Below are positions 1 to 8,938 of a DNA stretch of 64,000 bases, piece after piece. This stretch comes from Polynucleobacter sp. AP-Titi-500A-B4 (GTDB lineage: Bacteria; Pseudomonadota; Gammaproteobacteria; Burkholderiales; Burkholderiaceae). Each line of letters starts with the position of its first letter. The first letter of the stretch is position 1. A model generated the notes under the pieces. It worked only from the letters and a program-made list of their open reading frames with translations, made no database searches and was not told where the DNA came from. The DNA lies in the NCBI RefSeq assembly GCF_018688095.1, contig NZ_CP061311.1:866861-930860 (forward strand), given 5' to 3'. The position numbers and the translations under genes were made by a program.

Positions 1-20
1 ATTGTGATTACTTCCAGAAT

Positions 21-1181
21 TCATGGAAGTACTTTAGTCGATTTCAGCGGACTATGCTCGGCAAGCTCATCAACGTATGCGCCAATGCCTTGGTGTTCAC
101 GTTCAAGGAAGTGCGCAACAGCCTTAGAAAACCTAGGGTCTTGAATGAAATGAGCCGATTGAATAGTGGTGGGTAAAAATCCCCGCGCCATTTTGTGCTC
201 GCCCTGTGCGCCACCTTCAAAGGTCTGAATGCCTTGAGTAATGCAATATTCAATCGCCTGGTAGTAAGCGGTTTCAAAGTGCAGGCAAGGGATGTGCTCC
301 AGTGCACCCCAGTATCTGCCATACGCTTTAGAGGATTGTTTATCGACTACGAGCAAAGAGGATGCAATCGAAACTCCATTCCGCTGGGCAATGATGAGGT
401 GAAGATTTTCAGGGGATCGTTTTACCCACAGCTTGAAGAATGCTTCGCTGAGATAGGGGCTCGAATGATGCTCAAGATAAGTATTTTGGTAACAGTCAAA
501 AAAGAACTCCCAATCTTGATCAGTTGATTCTTTTCCGGGAACGTGTCTAAATGAAATCGCCTCTCGTGCTACTTGTTCACGTTCTCTACGGATATTCTTG
601 CGGCGCTTCATGGTTAGCGCAGACAAAAACTGTTCAAAGCTCTGAAAGTCCTGGTTATGCCAATGAAACTGCACCGAGTCTCGCAATAAAAAGCCTTGTG
701 CCTTAAGTTGTTCTGCTTCAGTAGCCATAGGAAATAGAATGTGAGCAGAAGAGAGGCCATTCTCACTCAACAAGGACTTCAGTCCGCCAATCAGCGCATT
801 CTGATCTGATTCAGATTTGCAAAGGATGCGCGATCCCTGTACCGGGGTGAAAGGGATGGCGCAAAGAACCTTGGGGTAATAGTTCAAGCCTTGTTGTTCA
901 TAAGCCTGGGCCCAAGACCAATCAAAAACAAACTCACCATAGGAATGCTGCTTCAAATAGAGTGGCATTGCACCAACTAACTGCTCATCTCGCTTTAAAA
1001 CCAAATGGGCAACTTGCCACCCAGTGGTACCACCAACGCAACCCGTCTCTTCAAGAGCACTTAAGAATTCATGCTTTAGAAAAGGTCCAGCGTCAGGACC
1101 GTGCAGGGCGTTCCACTCTGCTGCAGATACATCTGATAGACGATCTAGGATTTCTATGTGGAGCTTATTGACGCCTGACAC
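21..1181 (-). CDS. FemAB/GNAT-like acyltransferase (DUF482 family)
   Basis: This 386-residue protein resembles the DUF482/FemAB-like branch of the GNAT acyltransferase fold. It has a long basic central stretch (RRKNIRRERE, near residues 193-202) and a conserved-looking C-terminal block with the motif FEGGAQGEHK, both of which I associate with this family. No signal peptide or membrane segment is visible, so it is probably cytosolic. Family members are often labelled peptidoglycan biosynthesis or N-acetyltransferase proteins, but the substrate is not established, so I name none. The gene ends 2 bp before the start-proximal side of the gloA coding region and follows it on the same strand. It is therefore probably the last gene of an ETF-QO/gloA transcript. 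A short hairpin covers its stop codon but has no T-run. Confidence 0.8.
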   Translation of the reverse strand: MSGVNKLHIEILDRLSDVSAAEWNALHGPDAGPFLKHEFLSALEETGCVGGTTGWQVAHLVLKRDEQLVGAMPLYLKQHSYGEFVFDWSWAQAYEQQGLNYYPKVLCAIPFTPVQGSRILCKSESDQNALIGGLKSLLSENGLSSAHILFPMATEAEQLKAQGFLLRDSVQFHWHNQDFQSFEQFLSALTMKRRKNIRREREQVAREAISFRHVPGKESTDQDWEFFFDCYQNTYLEHHSSPYLSEAFFKLWVKRSPENLHLIIAQRNGVSIASSLLVVDKQSSKAYGRYWGALEHIPCLHFETAYYQAIEYCITQGIQTFEGGAQGEHKMARGFLPTTIQSAHFIQDPRFSKAVAHFLEREHQGIGAYVDELAEHSPLKSTKVLP

Positions 1182-1183
1182 TG

Positions 1184-1570
1184 TTAGCGTTGAATAAGTT
1201 CAATTTTGTAACCATCAGGATCGGTCACAAAGGCAATGATCGTATCGCCACCAGCAACTGGACCAGCCGCGCGTGTGACATTGCCACCCGCTGCCTTAAT
1301 CTTGTCGCAAGCTGCATAAGCATCTGGCACACCGATGGCAATATGCCCATAGGCTGTACCTAAATCATAAGAATGAACGCCATGGTTATAGGTCAACTCA
1401 ATCTCAGCTTGACCATCGCCATTGCCTTTACCAAAGCCGACAAAAGCTAAGGAATACTTTTGCTCTGGACGCTCAGTAGTGCGCAAAAGATTCATGCCCA
1501 ATACCTTGGTATAGAAATCAATTGAACGCTGGAGGTCACCAACGCGCAGCATCGTGTGCAAGATCATCAT
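1184..1570 (-). CDS. gloA: Lactoylglutathione lyase (glyoxalase I)
   Basis: Glyoxalase I isomerises the hemithioacetal of methylglyoxal and glutathione to S-lactoylglutathione, detoxifying methylglyoxal in the cytosol. The 128-residue length and sequence match the short bacterial nickel-type enzyme. It starts with MMILHTMLRVGDL (His-5 as metal ligand) and also contains IELTYNHG (Glu ligand), YGHIAIG (His ligand) and YKIELI (Glu ligand near the C-terminus). All four expected metal ligands are present. Two tandem ATG codons start the reading frame and either could be used. The gene lies 3 bp downstream of the ETF-ubiquinone oxidoreductase gene on the same strand, so cotranscription is likely. 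Confidence 0.96.
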   Translation of the reverse strand: MMILHTMLRVGDLQRSIDFYTKVLGMNLLRTTERPEQKYSLAFVGFGKGNGDGQAEIELTYNHGVHSYDLGTAYGHIAIGVPDAYAACDKIKAAGGNVTRAAGPVAGGDTIIAFVTDPDGYKIELIQR

Positions 1571-1573
1571 GGT

Positions 1574-3244
1574 TTACATTGCTCCGTAATTAGGGCCACC
1601 ACCACCTTCAGGTGTTATCCAAACAATATTTTGGCTTGGGTCTTTAATGTCACAGGTTTTGCAATGCACGCAGTTCTGTGAATTGATTTGTAAACGGGGC
1701 TGACCATCCGCTTCTACGTATTCATATACGCCAGCAGGGCAGTAGCGTTGCTCTGGACCTGCGTAGGTTTTGAGGTTCAGGCTCACGGGAATGGCGGCAT
1801 CCTTTAAGGTGAGATGAACTGGTTGATTCTCAGCATGGTTCGTATTGGAGATAAACACGGATGAGAGGCGGTCAAAAGTAATCTTCCCATCTGGCTTTGG
1901 GTAGTCGATCGGCTTGTGCTGAGCTGCTGGCTCTAGGCATTCATGATCGGCATGCTTGAGGTGAATGGTCCATGGCATATTGCCACCCAAGACCTTCTGC
2001 TCTAAACCAACCATCAAGGTGCCTACATAAAGACCCTTAGACATCCACGGCTTGAAGTTACGCGCTTGATTGAGCTCAGTATGCAACCAACTGTTTTGGA
2101 ATGCACTTGGGTAAGCCGCTAGAACATCTACGGAGCGATTGTCATTCAGGGCAGCTACTGCTGCTTCGGCAGCTAACATGCCCGTCTTAATTGCAGCATG
2201 ACTTCCTTTAATGCGTGAAGCATTTAAGAAACCGGCATCACAGCCAATCAGTGCGCCACCAGGAAATACCATTTTAGGAAGACTGTTTAAGCCGCCCGCA
2301 GTCAATGCACGCGCACCATAGGCAATACGTTTACCGCCTTCAAAGGTTTCTCGAATCTTCGGATGCAATTTATACCGTTGGAATTCTTCAAAGGGGGAGA
2401 GGTAAGGATTCTTATAAGAAAGGCCTACTACTAAACCAACGGCAACCTTGTTATCACCTAAGTGATAAAGGAATGAGCCACCATATGTATCGCTCTCTAG
2501 GGGCCAGCCTGCGGTATGCACGACCAAGCCAGGCTTACTCTTAGAGGGTTCTACTTCCCAAAGCTCTTTAATGCCGATGCCGTAGCTTTGCGGATCAGAA
2601 TCTTTGTCTAGAGCAAACTTAGTAATCAACTGCTTGCCTAGATGACCACGAGCTCCTTCAGCGAATAATGTGTACTTGCCGCGCAATTCCATACCAAGTT
2701 GGAATTGATCAGTGGGGTTGCCTTCTTTATCTAAACCCATCGAGCCTGTAATCACACCACTCACTGCGCCTTGCTCGTTATATAAAACCTCTGCCGCAGG
2801 AAAGCCTGGAAAAATTTCTACGCCAAGTGCTTCTGCTTGTTCGCCCAACCAACGAGTGACGTTAGCTAAGCTCACAATATAGTTACCCTCATTCTTAAAG
2901 CAGTGGGGCAACATCCAATTGGGAACTTGATAAGAGTTATCTGAAGTTAAAAAGAGAAATTGATCTTGCGTCACTTCGGTATTTAGCGGCGCACCTAATT
3001 CTTTCCAGTTCGGAAAGAGCTCAGTAATGGCTTTGGGGTCCATCACCGCGCCAGACAGAATATGCGCACCGATTTCAGAACCCTTTTCTAAAACGCAAAC
3101 ACTGATGTCTTTGCTAGATTCATTGGCCAGTTGCTTTGCTCTGATTGCGGCCGAGAGTCCGGCGGGGCCACCACCAACAATGACCAGGTCGTAATCCATA
3201 GATTCCCTGGGTCCAAATTGTTCTAGTAGCTGCGCCTGGTTCAT
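1574..3244 (-). CDS. Electron transfer flavoprotein-ubiquinone oxidoreductase
   Basis: ETF-QO passes electrons from reduced electron transfer flavoprotein to ubiquinone. It links fatty-acid and amino-acid dehydrogenases to the respiratory chain at the inner membrane. The 556-residue protein has an N-terminal FAD-binding glycine motif (VIVGGGPAGLSAAIRA, residues 22-37). Its C-terminal ferredoxin-like 4Fe-4S module has Cys-502, Cys-525, Cys-528 and Cys-531 (CPAG then CVHCKTC). Full family length is present with no break. It is the first gene of a minus-strand group with gloA and the DUF482-like gene, and it diverges from the CoA-transferase genes across about 160 bp. Confidence 0.96.
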   Translation of the reverse strand: MNQAQLLEQFGPRESMDYDLVIVGGGPAGLSAAIRAKQLANESSKDISVCVLEKGSEIGAHILSGAVMDPKAITELFPNWKELGAPLNTEVTQDQFLFLTSDNSYQVPNWMLPHCFKNEGNYIVSLANVTRWLGEQAEALGVEIFPGFPAAEVLYNEQGAVSGVITGSMGLDKEGNPTDQFQLGMELRGKYTLFAEGARGHLGKQLITKFALDKDSDPQSYGIGIKELWEVEPSKSKPGLVVHTAGWPLESDTYGGSFLYHLGDNKVAVGLVVGLSYKNPYLSPFEEFQRYKLHPKIRETFEGGKRIAYGARALTAGGLNSLPKMVFPGGALIGCDAGFLNASRIKGSHAAIKTGMLAAEAAVAALNDNRSVDVLAAYPSAFQNSWLHTELNQARNFKPWMSKGLYVGTLMVGLEQKVLGGNMPWTIHLKHADHECLEPAAQHKPIDYPKPDGKITFDRLSSVFISNTNHAENQPVHLTLKDAAIPVSLNLKTYAGPEQRYCPAGVYEYVEADGQPRLQINSQNCVHCKTCDIKDPSQNIVWITPEGGGGPNYGAM

Positions 3245-3403
3245 GCAATTTCTCCGAGATTTCTTAAAAAATAGGGTATTTCAGCCTAGATAGTTTAGTT
3301 CCAACTGCTAAAAACCAATTTAGTGCCAGGACTGCCAAGGCTGAAGGGGTTGAGGCGTTATGATTGCTTTTTTACCCTTTTTGGCAATACTAGGACAAAA
3401 GTT

Positions 3404-4105
3404 ATGAATAAAACTTACCCATCGGCAGTCGATGCCCTGCGGGATATCTTGAAGGATGGACAAAAGCTGGCAGTTGGTGGCTTTGGTCTGTGCGGTATTC
3501 CAGAAGCCTTGATTCAGGCTGTGAAGGATCTAGGCGCACAAAATCTCACCGCGATTGCAAATAATGCCGGCGTAGATGGATTCGGTTTAGGCTTGTTACT
3601 GAATTCACGTCAAGTCAAAAAGATGGTCGCTTCCTACGTTGGCGAAAACAAAGAATTTGAGCGTCAGTTCCTAGCAGGAGAGTTGGAATTGGAATTCACC
3701 CCCCAAGGAACCTTGGCAGAAAAATTGCGCGCTGGTGGTTGCGGTATCCCAGCGTTCTATACCAAAACTGGCGTAGGCACTTTAGTTGCTGAAGGTAAAG
3801 AAGAAAAAGAATTCGATGGTGAGAAATACATCATGGAACGCTCGATCATTTCTGATATCTCGCTAGTGAAGGCATGGAAAGCCGATAAGTCCGGTAACTT
3901 GGTGTATCGCTATACAGCGCGTAACTTTAATCCAGTGGTCGCAATGGCTGGCAAGATTACCGTCGCTGAGGTCGAAGAGATTGTCGAGAACGGTCAACTG
4001 CATCCTGACGAGATCCATACACCAGGTATTTATGTACACCGCTTGGTGCTCCATAAAACTCCAGAGAAGCGCATTGAACAGCGCACTCTGACTGCAAAAG
4101 CTTAA
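3404..4105 (+). CDS. scoA: 3-oxoacid CoA-transferase subunit A
   Basis: This is the alpha subunit of a two-gene succinyl-CoA:3-ketoacid CoA-transferase, which activates acetoacetate or a similar 3-oxoacid using succinyl-CoA. The 233-residue protein contains the CoA-binding GGFGLCGIPEALI motif near residues 25-37. An in-frame ATG lies 81 bp upstream, but I chose 3404. An AGGAC ribosome-binding site sits 7 nt before it, and the encoded MNKTYPSAVDAL matches where family members begin. The subunit B gene follows after 15 bp, so the two are cotranscribed. The substrate could be another short-chain 3-oxoacid; sequence alone does not decide. Confidence 0.93.
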   Translation: MNKTYPSAVDALRDILKDGQKLAVGGFGLCGIPEALIQAVKDLGAQNLTAIANNAGVDGFGLGLLLNSRQVKKMVASYVGENKEFERQFLAGELELEFTPQGTLAEKLRAGGCGIPAFYTKTGVGTLVAEGKEEKEFDGEKYIMERSIISDISLVKAWKADKSGNLVYRYTARNFNPVVAMAGKITVAEVEEIVENGQLHPDEIHTPGIYVHRLVLHKTPEKRIEQRTLTAKA

Positions 4106-4120
4106 TTTAGGAAGATTGAT

Positions 4121-4771
4121 ATGCCTTGGACTAGAGACGAGATGGCAGCACGTGCTGCTAAAGAATTAAAAGACGGTTACTACGTAAACCTCGGTATTGG
4201 TATGCCGACTTTAGTGGCAAACCATGTGCCCAAAGATATGGAAGTGTGGCTTCAGTCAGAGAATGGTTTACTTGGTATTGGTCCATTCCCGACGGAGGAG
4301 ACAATTGATGCTGATTTGATTAATGCAGGTAAGCAAACGATTACAACCTTGCCTGGCTCCTCTATTTTTTCATCTGCAGATTCATTCGGAATGATTCGTG
4401 GTGGAAAAATTAATATTGCGATCTTGGGCGCAATGCAAGTGAGTGAGCACGGTGACCTCGCTAACTGGATGATTCCAGGAAAAATGGTGAAGGGCATGGG
4501 CGGTGCAATGGATTTGGTTGCCGGCGTAAAACACGTTGTGGTATTGATGGAGCACGTGGCCAAGAAAAAAGACGGCACTGAAGAACTCAAAATTTTGCCT
4601 AAGTGCACCTTGCCTTTGACGGGTGTAGGTGTGATTAGTCAGATCATCACGGATCTCTGTGTTTTAGATATCACCCGCTCTGGATTGAACTTGGTTGAAT
4701 TGGCTCCTGGCGTTACCAAAGAAGAAGTGATCGCCAAAACGGGTGCCCCTGTTGATACAACGGGTTTCTAA
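4121..4771 (+). CDS. scoB: 3-oxoacid CoA-transferase subunit B
   Basis: This is the beta subunit of the CoA-transferase and carries the catalytic glutamate that forms the enzyme-CoA thioester. The motif QSENGLLGIG is present with Glu-47 as the predicted nucleophile. The glycine-rich NLGIGMPTLV motif precedes it at residues 23-32. The length of 216 residues is normal for the separate beta subunit. It pairs with the adjacent alpha subunit gene. The CDF-hydrolase gene begins 35 bp further on, so it may lie in the same transcript. Confidence 0.95.
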   Translation: MPWTRDEMAARAAKELKDGYYVNLGIGMPTLVANHVPKDMEVWLQSENGLLGIGPFPTEETIDADLINAGKQTITTLPGSSIFSSADSFGMIRGGKINIAILGAMQVSEHGDLANWMIPGKMVKGMGGAMDLVAGVKHVVVLMEHVAKKKDGTEELKILPKCTLPLTGVGVISQIITDLCVLDITRSGLNLVELAPGVTKEEVIAKTGAPVDTTGF

Positions 4772-4806
4772 CACCCATCATCATTTAATGGAATAATGGG
4801 CTCACC

Positions 4807-6678
4807 ATGTCGGGCTCCCATCTATTCCACTCGAAGCCAGTAAAACCCCAGACAGCATCTGGGGTTGATCCTTCTTTACATGCACATAAAAAGGGGGATG
4901 CAAAGCATTCCCATAGTAAGGAAGTTTCTAATCAAAACTTACTGCTGATTGCCTTAATCCTGACCCTTGGATTTGCTGGGGTTGAAGGTGCTGCAGCGTA
5001 TTTTGCAAATTCTCTAGCGCTGATCTCCGATGCGGGTCATATGGTGACCGATGCTGCCGCTTTAGGTTTAGCGCTCTTGGCACAAATTATTTCTCGCAGA
5101 CCTCCTTCGCCAAAGCATTCCTTTGGTTTTGGTAGGGCAGAAGCGCTAGCCGCATTTGTCAATAGCATTGTGATGTTAGCTTTAGTTGCCTGGATTGTGG
5201 TGGAAGCAATTAGTCGCTTCTATGATCCGCATAAGGTCGATGGTTTAACAGTGACGGTTGTTGCGGCGATTGGTTTGCTGATGAATATCGTCGTGGCATG
5301 GGTGCTGTCACGCGATAAGAAGAGCGTCAATACTCGTGCCGCATTGGTGCACGTGATGGGTGACTTACTCGGCTCTATCGCAGCTTTAATAGCAGGTGTC
5401 GTCATTCAGTTGACCGGTTGGATGCCGATTGATGCAATCCTCTCTATTTTGGTCTCGCTACTTATTCTCAAGTCGACGATTTCCATTTTGCATGAGTCCT
5501 ATCATTTCTTGATGGAAGGCGTACCACTGCATATTGATTATTTAGAGGTGGGCAAGGATCTAAAAAATATTCCAGGCGTGTTGGCTGTGCATGATTTGCA
5601 TGTCTGGGAGATGACCCCTAGCTTTCCTGCCCTGATTGGCCATATTGAAATTGCTGACATCAAAGAGTGGCCCTCTATCATGGCTCGCATTAACACCATG
5701 CTGTTAGATAAACACGGCATTGATCACGTCACTCTGCAACCAGAAGAGTACAGTGAGTTACATGATCATGATCACGGAATTGATGATGCTCCAAGACAGG
5801 AGCAATCTAGTAATGTGTTTCATGAGGGTGATACCTTCTATGTGCAATGCTCTAGTGGAGAGTCTTCACACCGCATGGCTTATCACGCTTGGGGTAATCC
5901 TAGTAATCCCAAAGTATTGATGTGTGTGCATGGTCTAACAAGACGTGGCGCTGATTTCAAGACCTTGGCAAAGGCGATGTGCAAAGACTATTACGTAGTC
6001 TGTCCTGATGTGGTTGGTCGAGGCGACTCGGATCGCTTAAGTAATCCAATGCAATACGCAGTGCCTCAATATGTTGCTGATATTGCACAGCTTGTTAAAA
6101 CCTTAGGTGTATCTCAGGTGGATTGGTTTGGTACCTCGATGGGAGGTTTGATCGGCATGGTCTATGCCGCCATGCCGACTTCACCCATTCGGAAGATGTT
6201 AATTAACGACGTTGGCCCAAAGATCGAGCCCGAAGCTATCAAGCGTTTAGGCTCTTATGTTGGTCAACCTTTTGCTTTTGCAAATCGTGCTGAAGCCCTT
6301 ACTCGTTTAAATCAAATTTGCGCTTCTTTTGGTGAGCACACCCTTGAGGAGTGGGAGATCTATAACGGACCGATGCTGATTCAGCGTGATGGCATGTGGA
6401 TCATGCACTACGATCCTAATATCTCTGTACCGTTTGCCTCAGTGAATCCCATCATGGCCAAAGCTGGTGAGATGGCGATGTGGCATGCCTTTAAGCAGAT
6501 TCATATTCCAATGCTGATCGTACGCGGAGGGGATTCTGATCTTCTATCTGCAGCAACCGTTGCTGAGATGTGCAAAGTCAATCCATATGCCCGCAGTATT
6601 GAAATTCCTCATGTTGGTCATGCGCCAGCATTTGTAAAGCCAGAGCAGATCGCTTTAGCAAAAGAATTCTTTAGTTAA
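4807..6678 (+). CDS. Cation diffusion facilitator fused to an alpha/beta hydrolase
   Basis: One uninterrupted 623-residue frame joins two families. Residues about 43-230 form a six-helix CDF metal exporter of the ZitB/CzcD type. Two HxxxD metal-site motifs are intact (His-78/Asp-82 and His-182/Asp-186), and there are His-rich segments at residues 25-37 and 319-323. Residues about 235-315 are the CDF cytoplasmic domain. Residues about 336-623 are a complete alpha/beta hydrolase. It has the nucleophile elbow GTSMGG (Ser-444), an HG motif at 375-376, a candidate acid Asp-576 or Asp-578, and the catalytic His-605. The transporter half probably exports Zn, Cd or Co. The substrate of the hydrolase is unknown. 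No internal ribosome-binding site is obvious at the join. It lies between scoB and relA on the same strand. Confidence 0.9.
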   Translation: MSGSHLFHSKPVKPQTASGVDPSLHAHKKGDAKHSHSKEVSNQNLLLIALILTLGFAGVEGAAAYFANSLALISDAGHMVTDAAALGLALLAQIISRRPPSPKHSFGFGRAEALAAFVNSIVMLALVAWIVVEAISRFYDPHKVDGLTVTVVAAIGLLMNIVVAWVLSRDKKSVNTRAALVHVMGDLLGSIAALIAGVVIQLTGWMPIDAILSILVSLLILKSTISILHESYHFLMEGVPLHIDYLEVGKDLKNIPGVLAVHDLHVWEMTPSFPALIGHIEIADIKEWPSIMARINTMLLDKHGIDHVTLQPEEYSELHDHDHGIDDAPRQEQSSNVFHEGDTFYVQCSSGESSHRMAYHAWGNPSNPKVLMCVHGLTRRGADFKTLAKAMCKDYYVVCPDVVGRGDSDRLSNPMQYAVPQYVADIAQLVKTLGVSQVDWFGTSMGGLIGMVYAAMPTSPIRKMLINDVGPKIEPEAIKRLGSYVGQPFAFANRAEALTRLNQICASFGEHTLEEWEIYNGPMLIQRDGMWIMHYDPNISVPFASVNPIMAKAGEMAMWHAFKQIHIPMLIVRGGDSDLLSAATVAEMCKVNPYARSIEIPHVGHAPAFVKPEQIALAKEFFS

Positions 6679-6700
6679 TCTTTACAGCTCATTTTTGCCT

Positions 6701-8728
6701 ATGGCAAACCTTCCTCTCAAACCCGAAAAGGCAGCCCTGTTTCAGGACGCCTGGTACGGCGAACCGGCAGAGTCCCACGCTGAAGGTGTAACGCAAATTC
6801 TGCAGTCTCTCAATTTAGATGAAGCTACTTTAGTTGCGGCAAACAATATTGCCCGCACCCATGGAAAAGACGCGCTCGCCAAGTTGATTGGAGAAGAATC
6901 TGCCAAACTCTTGATAGGCTATCGTGGATTACGGCAGGCACAAGCAAAGTTGGTACGCGAAGATGGTGGTTTGAGTGTTTCTGGACAAGAGGAGATGCTA
7001 CGCAAAATGCTTTTGGCATTTGGCGATGACTTGCGGGTTGTGCTGATCTATCTTGCATCACGCCTGCAGACCCTGCGCTGGGTAACTCAGGAAAACATGG
7101 AGATGCCAAGCGCTTGGGCACAAGAGATTCTCAATATTGATGCGTCCTTAGCGAATCGACTAGGTATCTGGCAAATGAAGTGGGAGATGGAGGATCTTGC
7201 TTTTCGCGTTCTATCGCCGGTAGTCTATCGAGATATCGCCAAGATGCTGGATGCTAAACGTATTGAACGTCAAGCTTTTATCGAGCGAATCGTGCGTGAA
7301 CTAAAACAAGAATTAAAGGGCGCTCATATTATTGGTGATGTATTGGGTAGACCAAAACATATCTACAGCATTTGGAGGAAGATGCAGGGCAAGTCCTTGG
7401 ACTTTGCAAACCTCTATGATGTGAGAGCGTTTCGTGTACTGGTGGAAGACGTTAAAGCTTGTTATGCCGTTCTTGGAATTGTGCACAATGTCTGGCAACC
7501 TGTGCCTCGTGAGTTTGATGATTACATTGCTAGGCCTAAGCCTAACGGCTATCAATCTCTGCATACCGTAGTGATGAATGAAGATGGCACTGCATTTGAG
7601 ATTCAAGTGCGTACCCATGAGATGCATCAACAGGCTGAATATGGTTTAGCAGCGCATTGGCGCTATAAAGAAGGCGCTTATGTGGGTATGGCGACACCAC
7701 CTAATCCTACAAAGACGAATCAACCTAGTATTCATCATCAACCAGGCACCCATAGTGCAGAGGTCGCTTATGAGAGACAGATTGCTTGGGCAAGGCAGCT
7801 CATCTCCTGGAAAGAGGATGCTTGGGATCAACTCAAGCATCACGAGATCGATGATCATATTTATGTGCTTACACCATTAGGCAAGGTGATTTCTTTAGAG
7901 AAGGGTTCAACCCCTATCGACTTTGCTTATGCAGTTCATACCAACCTAGGGCATCGTTGTCGTGGAGCGCGCGTCGATGGCGCAATGGTTCCTTTAGAAA
8001 CTGCTTTACAAAACGGGCAGACGGTAGAAATCATTGCCGTGAAGCATGGCGGCCCATCACGAGATTGGATTAGTCCCGATAAAAATTATGTGCGCTCTCA
8101 AAGAGCGCGTCAACGGGTGCGCGCTTGGTTTAATGCTCTTGATGATGAAGAGGCTGGTCAGATTGCAAAAGTAGCGGAGACTAAGTCTGAAGCGCCTATT
8201 GAAACCAAACCAGTTGCACCAGAAATTGTTTTGCGGAATAGCAGTCGTAAAACTGGACAAGGTGGCGATGTCTTGGTTGTGGGTGTGGATTCTTTGTTAA
8301 CGCAACTTGCTCGTTGCTGTAGACCTGTGCCACCAGACTCGATTGCGGGTTTTGTCACCCAAGGTCGAGGTGTATCGATTCATCGGCGCTCATGTAAAAC
8401 CTTTAGGGGGCTATTAGATAGAGCTCCAGAACGTGTGATTCAGACTGCTTGGACTGCTTCTGCCGCAGATCCAGAAGTCAGCTCAGATCAAAAGCGTGTC
8501 TTTCCAGCGGATTTAGTTGTGACCGGCTTGGATCGACCTGAATTGATGCGAGAGCTATTTGAGATTCTGACCCGCCAAGGCGTACATGTGACTGATCTAC
8601 GCAAATCAGCCAAAAAAGGTCTAGCGCAGATCCTTTTAACGGTTGAGGTCAAGGATTCTGAGGTCTTGAGGGTGGTTCAAAATAGCCTAGAAGAGGTTAA
8701 AGGGGTCACCCAAGTGCGTCGCCGGTGA
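6701..8728 (+). CDS. relA: GTP pyrophosphokinase RelA (synthetase-only)
   Basis: RelA makes (p)ppGpp on stalled ribosomes during amino-acid starvation. The 675-residue protein has the long RelA/SpoT layout: pseudo-hydrolase region, synthetase, TGS, a zinc-finger-like RIS region with CC, and a C-terminal ACT domain. The HD motif expected in an active hydrolase domain is missing near residues 40-60. The synthetase domain carries EFDD (residues 271-274), the EXDD form typical of monofunctional RelA, rather than the RXKD form of bifunctional enzymes. I therefore call it relA and expect a separate spoT elsewhere. The ATG at 6701 is preferred to the TTG 6 bp upstream. It follows the CDF fusion gene by 22 bp. 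Confidence 0.94.
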   Translation: MANLPLKPEKAALFQDAWYGEPAESHAEGVTQILQSLNLDEATLVAANNIARTHGKDALAKLIGEESAKLLIGYRGLRQAQAKLVREDGGLSVSGQEEMLRKMLLAFGDDLRVVLIYLASRLQTLRWVTQENMEMPSAWAQEILNIDASLANRLGIWQMKWEMEDLAFRVLSPVVYRDIAKMLDAKRIERQAFIERIVRELKQELKGAHIIGDVLGRPKHIYSIWRKMQGKSLDFANLYDVRAFRVLVEDVKACYAVLGIVHNVWQPVPREFDDYIARPKPNGYQSLHTVVMNEDGTAFEIQVRTHEMHQQAEYGLAAHWRYKEGAYVGMATPPNPTKTNQPSIHHQPGTHSAEVAYERQIAWARQLISWKEDAWDQLKHHEIDDHIYVLTPLGKVISLEKGSTPIDFAYAVHTNLGHRCRGARVDGAMVPLETALQNGQTVEIIAVKHGGPSRDWISPDKNYVRSQRARQRVRAWFNALDDEEAGQIAKVAETKSEAPIETKPVAPEIVLRNSSRKTGQGGDVLVVGVDSLLTQLARCCRPVPPDSIAGFVTQGRGVSIHRRSCKTFRGLLDRAPERVIQTAWTASAADPEVSSDQKRVFPADLVVTGLDRPELMRELFEILTRQGVHVTDLRKSAKKGLAQILLTVEVKDSEVLRVVQNSLEEVKGVTQVRRR

Positions 8729-8746
8729 TAAACTCTAGGGCTGTAT

Positions 8747-8823
8747 AGGCTCGTAGCTCAGCTGGTTAGAGCACCACCTTGACATGGTGGGGGTCGTTGG
8801 TTCGAGTCCAATCGAGCCTACCA
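8747..8823 (+). tRNA. tRNA-Val (GAC)
   Basis: The sequence folds into a complete cloverleaf of 77 nt with an encoded CCA. The acceptor stem AGGCTCG pairs with CGAGCCT, and the D arm is GCTC/GAGC. The anticodon stem CCACC/GGTGG has loop TTGACAT giving anticodon GAC, and the T arm GTTGG/CCAAT has loop TTCGAGT. It lies 18 bp after relA and is followed by a terminator-like hairpin before thrS. Confidence 0.97.
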
Positions 8824-8856
8824 ACGAATAATGACCCAAAAGGGGAAACCCAAGAG

Positions 8857-8891
8857 GCGCGGATGCCCCAAAGCTACCGCGCTTTCTTTTT
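8857..8891 (+). terminator. Terminator-like hairpin after tRNA-Val, in the thrS leader
   Basis: A perfect GCGCGG/CCGCGC stem with a 14-nt loop is followed by TTTCTTTTT. This fits a rho-independent terminator for the tRNA transcript. Because it also sits 48 bp before the thrS start it could act as an attenuator for thrS. The sequence does not distinguish the two. Confidence 0.7.
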
Positions 8892-8938
8892 AGGTTGATG
8901 TAGTGATGCTGAAGTTCAGTTAATAAGATGGAGTTGTT

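Noticed and set aside
10..30. Short hairpin over the stop of the first gene
   Set aside because: ACTTCC/GGAAGT stem has no T-run on the minus strand and overlaps the coding end, so it is not supported as a terminator.
4807..6678. CDF-hydrolase join as a sequencing error
   Set aside because: The frame is continuous through the junction, and both halves keep their catalytic residues. An error cannot be fully excluded without other genomes, but nothing in the sequence indicates one.
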